Shown piece after piece: positions 41,801 to 48,952 of a stretch of 64,000 nucleotides of DNA. The notes under the pieces were generated by a model. It ran no database searches and was not told where the DNA came from. It worked only from the letters and a program-made list of their open reading frames with translations. This DNA is from Deferrisoma camini S3R1 (GTDB lineage Bacteria; Desulfobacterota; Deferrisomatia; Deferrisomatales; Deferrisomataceae). The translations under genes were made by a program, and so were the position numbers. Within the stretch, counting starts at the first letter, position 1. Each line of letters begins with the position of its first letter. The stretch is from the NCBI RefSeq assembly GCF_000526155.1, contig NZ_JAFN01000001.1, forward strand, positions 2,257,014 through 2,321,013. The letters run 5' to 3'.

Positions 41801-43823
41801 CCCCGTCGGCCGTGGTGTTCACGTGGCAGGTGTTGCAGGGGAACGAGTACCCGCCGGTGCTCCCGGCGTGGGTGGGGTGGGCGTTCGACCCCGGCGGGGC
41901 CGTAGCCGTGGCCCCGTGGCAGGTGCCGCAGGCCGCGGTGGCCGCATCGTTCCACACCGGCGTGGTGTCCGTCCCCTGGCTCGCGGCCGGGAACAGGGTG
42001 GTGTCGTCGCCGTGGCAGTACAGAGCCGTGCAGGTGCCGTAGGTGGTGGTGTCGTTGGGGCGGCTCCCCTTGGCCAGGCTGTACGCGCCGTTGGGGTTCG
42101 TGCCGTCGTAGGGCAGGTCGATGTCCACGTTGTTGCGGATGGTGCCCGGGCTGGTGGCCCAGGTGTTGTCGAAGTCGGTCTTGTCCGCGATGCCGGTCTC
42201 GTTGTGGCTCGTGCCCCCGCTCCCCCCGAGCTTTCCGTGGCAAGCCTCGCAGGCGAACCCGGCCGTGTCCACGTGCTTCTGATGGGCATTGGTGGTCGGC
42301 GGGAACCCGTGGCACCCGTCGCACGAGGCCGCCCCCATCGTGGTCCCCTGCTTGCCCGCCTGCAGATGGGTGGCGTGGCACCCCGGCCCGGTGGCGCAGG
42401 TGGTGTCGGCCAACGCGCCGCCCTTGTGGTCGGTCTGGAGGTCCGTGGTGAGCGAGGTGTGGCACGCCACGTTGTCGCACACCCCGGTGGTCACCGCCGG
42501 GCTCCCTGCCCCCGGGTTGAACCAGTCGCCGTCGTAGGTGTCGCCCGTGCCGTCCGGCGGCGGGGCACCGATCAGGGCCAGGTCGCCCGGAAGCTGCGCA
42601 TCCTCTCCCTGGATCGTCCGGCGGATCATGGTGTCGTTCTGGAACGTGGTGTCCGCCGCTGTGGTTCCGTGCTGGTCGTGGCAGTCCATGCACCCGGCGC
42701 TCCGTCCCGTACCCGGGTCCCCTCCCGCGTTCGGTGTGGGCGTGTGGGCCGCGTGGCCTTGGTGACAGGCCCGGCAGTTTCCGTAGAAGTTCGTGCCGAA
42801 CGTGGAGGTCCCGGCGGTGGTGTCCAACGCCAGGTTCGCCTTCAGCCGGGGGGCCGGGTCGAAGGCGTTGTCGCCGTTCGTGTCGTGCCGCAGCTCGTGG
42901 CACGTGTCGCATCCACCCAGGATCCTACCGTGGCCGTAGGCGTAGTAGTTGTCCGTGAGCCCGCCGTTCTCGTCCTGGGTGTGGCACACGTCACACTCGT
43001 TCAGGGCCACCGTCTGGTTGGTGGCAGCCTGGCCGTTGTTCCCCGAGGTGTTCTGGAGAACGAGGAGGGCCTCCCCGTCCACGCTGCCGTGGGCCCCGTG
43101 GCACTTGGTACAGTAGATCTGGCCCGAGGCGTCCGCGTCGGCGCTCCCTGAGACCACGGCCACGTCGTTCAGGCTGAGCTTGGCGTTGGAGGCCGAGTGC
43201 TTCGGCGGGGCGGTGTATCCGTTCAGGGTTCCGCCGTCCGCGTCGTGGCAGTTGGCGTTCTGGCAGGTCTTGGTGGAGATCTCGGCGTCCGAGGTGTCGG
43301 CGGGGGCACCCACCAGGGTCGAGTTCACGGCCAGCAGGGTTTGGGACGCGTCCACGCCGTGGATGTTGGGGTTGGCCGGGTTCGTGGTGTCGAACCCGCT
43401 CACGGTGTGGCAGTCGAGGCAGTCGAAGGCCGTCGCGTCCTGGGTGAAGGTGCTCTTCGTCACGTCGATGGGGTGCTTCGAAAGGGCCCCCGCCCCGAAC
43501 AGGTGATCCACCCCCTTCATGCGGTCCCGCGCGATTCCGGAGGGGTTCGAGGCCGAGCGGAACGCCTCGTGGCAGAACAGGCACCGGATCGTGGGATCGG
43601 TGGAGGTGATCCCCAGGTCGAAGGTCTTCTGGCTCTGCTTGATCAGGTGGGTGCCGGGGACGATCTTGGAGGCGCTCACCGCGTGGCATTCGTAGCACTT
43701 CCATCCCGGGGGGTAGTGCGTGGCCCGGCTCTCCGTCGCCAGGCCCGCCACCAGCAGGACGGCGGCCACAACGAACCAACCCGCGCTCCGAAGATATCCC
43801 ATGGATCCAACTCCGAATCCCAT
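38829..43823 (-). CDS. Giant multihaem c-type cytochrome (about 32 haem sites)
   Basis: 1664 residues from ATG 43823 (AGAGGA upstream); ATG 43805 is an alternative and the frame extends to 43874. Signal MGYLRSAGWFVVAAVLLVAGLATESRA; mature start THYPPG as in its larger paralogue. By eye: about 26 CxxCH, five CX4CH (CQNANCH, CDNVACH, CTALYCH, CSNTYCH, CSSISCH) and one CX5CH (CATGPGCH). It shares the first ~420 residues, the NAHxKH units and the closing TTEAEICWNCH / CSYCHDVHDLNKA blocks with 27149-35074. The larger protein looks like an expansion of this plan. It is probably an outer-surface electron-transfer protein. Confidence 0.92.
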   Translation of the reverse strand: MGFGVGSMGYLRSAGWFVVAAVLLVAGLATESRATHYPPGWKCYECHAVSASKIVPGTHLIKQSQKTFDLGITSTDPTIRCLFCHEAFRSASNPSGIARDRMKGVDHLFGAGALSKHPIDVTKSTFTQDATAFDCLDCHTVSGFDTTNPANPNIHGVDASQTLLAVNSTLVGAPADTSDAEISTKTCQNANCHDADGGTLNGYTAPPKHSASNAKLSLNDVAVVSGSADADASGQIYCTKCHGAHGSVDGEALLVLQNTSGNNGQAATNQTVALNECDVCHTQDENGGLTDNYYAYGHGRILGGCDTCHELRHDTNGDNAFDPAPRLKANLALDTTAGTSTFGTNFYGNCRACHQGHAAHTPTPNAGGDPGTGRSAGCMDCHDQHGTTAADTTFQNDTMIRRTIQGEDAQLPGDLALIGAPPPDGTGDTYDGDWFNPGAGSPAVTTGVCDNVACHTSLTTDLQTDHKGGALADTTCATGPGCHATHLQAGKQGTTMGAASCDGCHGFPPTTNAHQKHVDTAGFACEACHGKLGGSGGTSHNETGIADKTDFDNTWATSPGTIRNNVDIDLPYDGTNPNGAYSLAKGSRPNDTTTYGTCTALYCHGDDTTLFPAASQGTDTTPVWNDAATAACGTCHGATATAPPGSNAHPTHAGSTGGYSFPCNTCHVNTTADGVSVIYPAHVNGQADVAFDTAEARLDANSAYAGDAAVGSGYGACSNTYCHSQGLDRTAPFNGTNTAPRVAASWDSTTVDCSTCHDFGPSYANDTAIEAGTKKNSHPKHSNYGCQTCHQPTTTTGTSITTPAQHADVTFDLAPDTGAGVSFTVSTVGDLTVPTSCSSISCHGGGSATWGGTLSCTDCHLGTSDVDDFTYDNGTTAVLSSDEWGFSGHGKASGSYDVSLNAAAAFSGPASDPEGCGYCHDFGVTHGTAANPFRLANKGTLGRGTTEDGGWNDVCLVCHSTAGSGYDPDGASTGYASINSTLNVDANHYGAKHDQTTDGGAFCWDCHDPHGDRTSGGTGNIYMVQRAVTQVSDGTYGVPQTTVTPTFTNNTTGTDYAKSAAPYDGICQVCHTTTAHYTSTSGDGHNSTSRCTDCHKHTKEFGASCMLCHGTDRTTDPNAPQVLWEDGSATGKTTVYGSHLKASTGETLSGATDWDAQCNKCHTGHSGPVTVPLPPTSWNNRDDGSGTTMNMQTQLGIDYTQHGGIFLGGTATSGTTEAEICWNCHGTNDQINEWGTNADTNGTSWPVVQIPDVNGNTAGSYNYGWLYSDSGWTTLTPYWVDASGNGMYRKDGYQHDPNTTPSYALSRRISSVHSVDFTVGSNPGSSVANNVDGNGNVIRTTGAQTLESSAQIRCSYCHDVHDLNKAVNDTQSGRPHLRGTWMGNPYPPDMPPLNGYTYPTTGGPGPLSVGNRFSTTQPTNLSFSDAVPRLWADATSRNKGGYFIDANSGRPTDDPNYDTLAETAGLCTLCHGSDVDNMDYYIGSNLWRGPNGHSNSTLGGTGINGVDLFDARRGQSTWLFMAHQDGVNVFEYGNNSGADNSGPFAGDFSNDKPAENGGEFAPPRNTGWYGGTPGSTTKGSQYSVWYSAGGVGNDGVNPTAHKFTCSKCHSPHATGLPALLITNCLDKNVSNWSTVNSDPSIQQANNCHRKESNSTGWNRLAPQQ

Positions 43824-43899
43824 TGCGATTCCTCTCCGCCTAGCGCGCACAGGAGCCTTCCGTGGCGCTGCCACCGAATACCGAGGGGGCCGGTGAGGG

Positions 43900-45705
43900 T
43901 TACGGCCCGCCGGTGGCCGCCGTTTGCACGCCCAGACCGTCCGTTCCCAGGAAGATCTTCCCGTCCTCCGGCCAAACCGAAGTCACCCGTCCCCCCTGCC
44001 AGATCCTGCGAGCGCCGGCCGGATCCCAGAGCCACAGCCCCCGGTTCGTCCCCAGCCAGATCCTATCGTCCCCCCACGCCCAGGAGGTGAACTGCTCCCC
44101 CCGTTCCAAGGGCACCGTCGGTCCCGCCTCCGCGACGTCGAAGACCCGTACGGACCTGGGTTCCAGGCCCCACACCCCGGCCCCGGCGGACCGCACGTGC
44201 AGCGCCATCGCATCGCCTTCGGCCACCCGTGCCCACCCCGTCCCCCCGTCCTCCGAGCGGTACACGGCGCCGCCGCCGGCCGCCCAGACCCGACCCGGCC
44301 GGGCCGGATCGGCCGCCACCACCCACCGGCCGGCCGCCGGAAGCCCCTGGGACACGTGCCGCCAGGGCCCTTCGGCCTGCCGCCGGACGATCCCCCCCTC
44401 GGTTCCGGCGTACAGGGCTTCGCCGTCCCAGGTCAGAGAAAAGATCGTGTTGGCCGTACCCAAGCCCTGGGAGACGTCCTCCCAACGGCCCTCCCCCGGC
44501 AGCCATCGGAACACGCCCCGCCCCCCCGTGCCGGCATAGAGGAAGGATCCGGCCCGGAGGAGAACGTTCACCGAGGCCCCCGGTAGCCCCCGTTCCCGGG
44601 CAACCCAGGTTCTTCCCCCGTCCTCGGAGCGGAACACGCCGTTGGTGTCGCCGCACCAGAGGCTCCCGTCCGGTTCCCGCAACAGCGAAAGCACGCGGGT
44701 GGCATCCAGCCCTTCGTTCTCCGCCCGTTGAGGGGCACCGTCCGGGCCTAGGCGCCAGACCCCGTCGTGGGCCAACCCCGCGAGCCACCCATCCCCCACG
44801 GGCAGGAGCACCCGAACCTCGGCGGTCTTCCAGACGCCCAGGACCCGAGGCCGAGGCTTGCCCGACGCCACGAGCCCTTCCCCCGCGAAAAAAGCGAGCC
44901 ACCGCCCCCCCGGGGCAACGGCCACGGCCCCAACCATGCCGAAGAATCCCTTGCGAACCCGCCTCCAGGTGGCCCCAGCGTCCCGGCTCTCCCACAGGCC
45001 GAACCCGCGGGTGGCCAGAAGGAGATGCTCCGGCCTTCCGGGCTCGGCGGCGATCCGCCGGACCCGAAGCCCCGGCGGCATCCCGCCCACCGCCTGCCAC
45101 CCCTCGGCGGTCCAAGAGAACAGGCCGGCACCGTCGGTGCCCATGAGCAGGGGCCGGGCCCCTTCGGACGGCAGGATCGCCGTAACGTGAAACGCGGGGG
45201 GGGATTGGGCCTCGAGGCCCTCGTCCAGGCGCGTCCAGGTGCGCCCCCCGTCCCGGCTCTCGAAGAGCCCCTGCCCTGCCGAGCCCAGGTACACCCTCCG
45301 GCCGTCGGCAGGGTCTTGCGCGAGGCAGAGCACCTCCCGCACCCGGGTGGCCATGGGGGTCTGGAGCCCCTCCTGCACCCGCTCCCAGGTGGCGCCGTCG
45401 TCAACGCTGCGCCAGAGGCCGTTTCGGTGCTCGGCCGCCAGCACCGCGCCGCCCGCCCGGGCGAGGGCCGTGACGTGCCGGGCGGCCCAGAACGCGACGC
45501 GCTGCCATCGCCCCCCCTCGAAGCGAAACAACCCCCGCTCGGTGCCGGCCCAGTCGGGAGCCCGGGCGGATTCGTCCAGGAACAGGGTGGTCACGGATCC
45601 GCCGAAGGGGCCGACAGCGGACGCGGCCGGCGCAACCACGCACGCCAGCCCGACCGCCACAGCGACCCGGGCGATCCGCCGGCCCCACACCGAGGCCCAC
45701 CTCAC
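43900..45705 (-). CDS. Secreted BNR/sortilin-like beta-propeller protein
   Basis: 601 residues from the GTG at 45705, which overlaps the upstream stop (GTGA) and has GGAGGGG just before it; the frame runs to 45735. Signal region RIARVAVAVGLACVVAPAASA. Repeated Asp-box/BNR elements SxDxGxTWxxV occur throughout: SVDDGATWERV, SRDGGRTWTRL, SRDAGATWRRV, SEDGGRTWVAR and SEDGGTGWARV. This makes a ~10-blade (Ycf48/sortilin-type) propeller. It probably docks another exported protein, possibly a cytochrome. It is paralogous with 45702-48110; the two are translationally coupled. Confidence 0.85.
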   Translation of the reverse strand: MRWASVWGRRIARVAVAVGLACVVAPAASAVGPFGGSVTTLFLDESARAPDWAGTERGLFRFEGGRWQRVAFWAARHVTALARAGGAVLAAEHRNGLWRSVDDGATWERVQEGLQTPMATRVREVLCLAQDPADGRRVYLGSAGQGLFESRDGGRTWTRLDEGLEAQSPPAFHVTAILPSEGARPLLMGTDGAGLFSWTAEGWQAVGGMPPGLRVRRIAAEPGRPEHLLLATRGFGLWESRDAGATWRRVRKGFFGMVGAVAVAPGGRWLAFFAGEGLVASGKPRPRVLGVWKTAEVRVLLPVGDGWLAGLAHDGVWRLGPDGAPQRAENEGLDATRVLSLLREPDGSLWCGDTNGVFRSEDGGRTWVARERGLPGASVNVLLRAGSFLYAGTGGRGVFRWLPGEGRWEDVSQGLGTANTIFSLTWDGEALYAGTEGGIVRRQAEGPWRHVSQGLPAAGRWVVAADPARPGRVWAAGGGAVYRSEDGGTGWARVAEGDAMALHVRSAGAGVWGLEPRSVRVFDVAEAGPTVPLERGEQFTSWAWGDDRIWLGTNRGLWLWDPAGARRIWQGGRVTSVWPEDGKIFLGTDGLGVQTAATGGP

Positions 45706-48110
45706 CACTCCCCTCCCAGTGCGCGCAGGAAGCACCCTCCACCTCCACCGCCGCCACCGCCGGGCGACGAAGCGCCCGCCCCTCCCCCCCCGGGCGGGGG
45801 TTCCGTGCCATCCCCGGGCGGCTCACCGCCTCCGGGGGGAGGCACGGCTGGGACCTGAACGACCACCTGATACGTGGCGGACTCGCGCCCCGACGGCCCA
45901 CGCAATCGCACGTACACCGGCCGCACCCCACCACCCGAGACCGAGTAGGCCAGCTCCCCAGCGACGGCCTCCTCTCTCCAGTTCACCATGTCGGAACTCA
46001 GGAGCACCGCCTCCACTCGCCCGACGGTCTCCAGCCCGAGAACCACCTCCCCAGAGGATTCGACCGAAACCACCGAGATGCGCCCTACCGGCACTTCCGA
46101 TGGGGGGAGCAGATCCACGAACCATAGTCCCCGGTGTCGGAGCGCCGCCACGAGCCGGACCCCGCCCGGCTCAAACCGAAGCCGGCGGACCGAGGGCATC
46201 GACCCGTCATCGCTCAGGCACCCCTCGTCCGGGACACCGGCCCAACTCGCCCCTCGGTCCGTGCTCACGAACACGCCCTTGTCCTGAACGAACGCGGCCA
46301 AGCCCTCCTCGTCCGAGTCCGACACCGCCACGGCACTCACCGGGAACCCCTCGGGCACGTCATCCACCCGAAGCCAGGACTCACCTCCGTCGTCAGAGGA
46401 CCACAGCCCCTCTGCCGTTCCGGCCAGCACCCGGCCGGTCCCGCGCTGCGAGGCGGCCAGGCACAGAACGGGCGGGATTGCATCCTTCAGCAGGACCCAG
46501 CTTTCCCCCCCGTCATCGGACGCGTAGATCCACCCAGATAGGCCGTTGCCGCCGCCGGCCAATAGCCGGATTCCCTCTTGAACCGGAACTGCTGTGACCG
46601 CCCACGGCTGCTGGCTAGTCTCCGGGAGTCCCTCCACCCGAGCCCATTCGAGCCCCCCCGCGGTTCCCAGGAAAAGGCTGGGGCTCGCCCCTGCCAGGAG
46701 CCGGTCGGGTTCCGCCGGATGGAACAAGAACGACCCTATCGACCGCCGGTCACTGGTCGCCGCAAATCCGGCCGAGCGGTCCTCCCAGGAACCGGCCCCC
46801 GGGGCCCACCGGTACAAGCCCAAGGCGTCGATGAGCGCCCAGGCCTCCCCCCCGCGGTAGGCCACCCCTCTACCCGACCCGGCGGGAAGGCCGTTGCCCG
46901 ACCATCGTACCCACTGCCCCACCGCAGGGTCCCATCGGGCCACGGTACCGTTGCCGGACCCCCGCTCTGCGGCTCCTCCGGCGAGCAAGGCACCGCTCCC
47001 CGTGGGATCGAAGGCGAAGTCCGCCACGTCAAAGGCCCGCAGCCCCACGCTCGCGTGGACGAACTCGGCCGAACCGGCGGGGCGCCAGAACACGCCTGCC
47101 TCGTTCGTGCCAAGCCACTCGCCCCCCGCGTCCACCAGAAGCGAAACCACCTCCAAGCCCGGCTCCGGCAACTCCAACGGGGACGGGGCCGCTACCGGGC
47201 CGGAGGCGTCCAACTCGTACAGCGTGGGGGTCACGTCGCTGACGAAATACAGGATCCGGCCCGGCACGTCCGGGTCGGCCGCCACAGCCTCCGCGAACCC
47301 AGGGTCTTGACCGAGGGCAAAATTCGTCATCTCGCGGGTGGGTTCTGCCCCGTCGGGATCGACCACCCTCAGACCGTCTCCCCCGAAAGTGGCGATCAGT
47401 CCGGCCCCGGCAAGGACCATGTCGGCCACGCCGACCCCTTCCGGGTGGCGGTACAGCAGCGTTGCCCCCGGTCCGGGGACCGAGACGCGAACGATCTCGC
47501 CGGCCTGGGTGCCTAACGCAAAACCACCCCCCCCCAAAGGAACGAGCCTCGTCACCGGAGCTTGAGCGCCCCGGTCGCTCCAAGTGGTGCCCCCGTCCGC
47601 CGTGGAGAACACCCGGTCCTGAGAGGTGGACCATGGCCCGGCCACGAGGAGCCGGTTGCAGTCACCATCGTCCACCGCCACGGCGGCGAACGCCTCGACG
47701 CGCCGGCCCTCCACCACGAACGACTCGGACTCCACCAGTGACCATGTGTCTCCCCCATCGGCAGACACAAAAAGCCCCGAGGAACTGGCGGCCCAAACCG
47801 TTGCAGGGGCCCCACGGCACACGGCCAGATCGTTCACTTCGATACCGGCCAGGCCGGCGGGGATCCACGCCTCCCCCTCCGAACCCCGCCGATAGACCCC
47901 GCCGGCCGTGGCGACCCACAGAACCCCGTCGGACCCGCCTACCAAGCGGCGCGCCGATCCCCCCCAAGGTCCACCGACCCCGGGGGGGTACGGCTCCCAT
48001 CGGTCGGTTGCGGCCCCGCTGTCCCCAGCCACCGAGCCGACAGCGACCGCCCCGGCGACGAGGACCCCTATCCAACGCCGGAGGAGGGGGAAACGAAAAG
48101 CCCGGGGCAA
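45702..48110 (-). CDS. Secreted BNR beta-propeller protein with Gly-rich Cys tail
   Basis: 802 residues; TTG start at 48110 with GGA about 10 bases upstream, so the start is uncertain. Signal RRWIGVLVAGAVAVGSVAGDSGA. Asp-box units (SADGGDTWSLV, TADGGTTWSDR, SDDGGESWVLL, SDDGGESWLRV, STDRGASWAGV) repeat across ~650 residues. A separate beta domain (~670-760, ISVVSVESSGEVVLGLET) follows. Then come a Pro/Gly linker with a run of eight or nine Gly, and the end GGCFLRALGGEW. A single Cys after poly-Gly at a C-terminus recalls known sorting tails but is not identical to one. It is first of two propeller genes, between the cytochromes. Confidence 0.8.
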   Translation of the reverse strand: MPRAFRFPLLRRWIGVLVAGAVAVGSVAGDSGAATDRWEPYPPGVGGPWGGSARRLVGGSDGVLWVATAGGVYRRGSEGEAWIPAGLAGIEVNDLAVCRGAPATVWAASSSGLFVSADGGDTWSLVESESFVVEGRRVEAFAAVAVDDGDCNRLLVAGPWSTSQDRVFSTADGGTTWSDRGAQAPVTRLVPLGGGGFALGTQAGEIVRVSVPGPGATLLYRHPEGVGVADMVLAGAGLIATFGGDGLRVVDPDGAEPTREMTNFALGQDPGFAEAVAADPDVPGRILYFVSDVTPTLYELDASGPVAAPSPLELPEPGLEVVSLLVDAGGEWLGTNEAGVFWRPAGSAEFVHASVGLRAFDVADFAFDPTGSGALLAGGAAERGSGNGTVARWDPAVGQWVRWSGNGLPAGSGRGVAYRGGEAWALIDALGLYRWAPGAGSWEDRSAGFAATSDRRSIGSFLFHPAEPDRLLAGASPSLFLGTAGGLEWARVEGLPETSQQPWAVTAVPVQEGIRLLAGGGNGLSGWIYASDDGGESWVLLKDAIPPVLCLAASQRGTGRVLAGTAEGLWSSDDGGESWLRVDDVPEGFPVSAVAVSDSDEEGLAAFVQDKGVFVSTDRGASWAGVPDEGCLSDDGSMPSVRRLRFEPGGVRLVAALRHRGLWFVDLLPPSEVPVGRISVVSVESSGEVVLGLETVGRVEAVLLSSDMVNWREEAVAGELAYSVSGGGVRPVYVRLRGPSGRESATYQVVVQVPAVPPPGGGEPPGDGTEPPPGGGGAGASSPGGGGGGGGGCFLRALGGEW

Positions 48111-48128
48111 CGGCGGGTCCTTCGCCCG

Positions 48129-48875
48129 TCAGTGACAGGCTTCACACAGGGTGTTGTCGTAGTCGCGTAGCCGGAGGAGTGCGTCGCCCGACTCGCGGGC
48201 CACCAGATCCGTATCGACCTGCTCCTCGGATCCCACACCGGCCAGGTACCCGTAGTGGGGGTTGTGGCAGGTGGTGCAGGTGACCACGTGGGGCTCCTCG
48301 ACCGTCTGCCCGTCCACCGTCTCCACCACCGTCTCCAGGGGGAGGCGGGCCACGAGCTCCCGCCCCCCGTCGGGAAGGTTCCGGAACTCCAGGACGTCGG
48401 CCCGCCCCTCCTGCGGAGGAGCGTATCGGGTGTACACCTCCTGGCCGTCGGCGGGCCTCACGATGCGGTCGGGGACCCCGTCGTCGTCGGTGTCCTTCTT
48501 GTAGGTGGGATGGTGCGCCCCGGGGCGGCGCTGGTCGCCATGGCAGATCCCGCAGAGTTCGTCCACCGGCCGGCCTGCCCCGCCGGCCACCAGGAACGCC
48601 TCACCGCCGGTCTCCGGACGGTGGCATCCCGTGGGACGGCCGTCCTCGCCCAGCGTGCCGGCACACGAAACGCTGGGATGGCCCTGGACCGGCTTCGCAC
48701 CGAACAGGCGGGCCCAGAACCCAGGGGGCTCCGGCACCACCTTGGGTGCCTCGGCCGGCCCCTGGCCAGCCGTGTGGCAGGCCTTGCAGTCCGCCCCGCT
48801 CCCGGGGTGCTCGGCCGCCCCGGCGACCCCAGCCGCCAGCGCCGCGCCGACCACGAGAATCCAAATCCGTCTCAT
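48129..48875 (-). CDS. Small multihaem cytochrome (4-5 haem sites)
   Basis: 248 residues from ATG 48875, chosen for AGGGAG five bases upstream; the frame runs to 48926. Signal MRRIWILVVGAALAAGVAGA. Haem sites CKACH, CGICH, CTTCH and the C-terminal CEACH, which ends the protein. A fifth possible site is CAGTLGEDGRPTGCH, spacing CX12CH. The ending LLRLRDYDNTLCEACH is nearly the same as that of 48953-52831. It is a likely periplasmic electron carrier in the same operon as the propellers. Confidence 0.85.
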   Translation of the reverse strand: MRRIWILVVGAALAAGVAGAAEHPGSGADCKACHTAGQGPAEAPKVVPEPPGFWARLFGAKPVQGHPSVSCAGTLGEDGRPTGCHRPETGGEAFLVAGGAGRPVDELCGICHGDQRRPGAHHPTYKKDTDDDGVPDRIVRPADGQEVYTRYAPPQEGRADVLEFRNLPDGGRELVARLPLETVVETVDGQTVEEPHVVTCTTCHNPHYGYLAGVGSEEQVDTDLVARESGDALLRLRDYDNTLCEACH

Positions 48876-48915
48876 CCGCACTCCCTGTAACTTTGAGCCT
48901 TCGGCCCGCCCCTCG

Positions 48916-48950
48916 TCAGCCGTCACCCGTCACTTGTCACCCGTCACCGT
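48916..48950. repeat. GTCACCC-type repeats
   Basis: Units GTCACCC, GTCACTT, GTCACCC and GTCACCG, between the stop of the 23-haem cytochrome and the small cytochrome gene (coded on the minus strand). It is the fifth site of this 7-bp class in the window. Confidence 0.75.
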
Positions 48951-48952
48951 CC

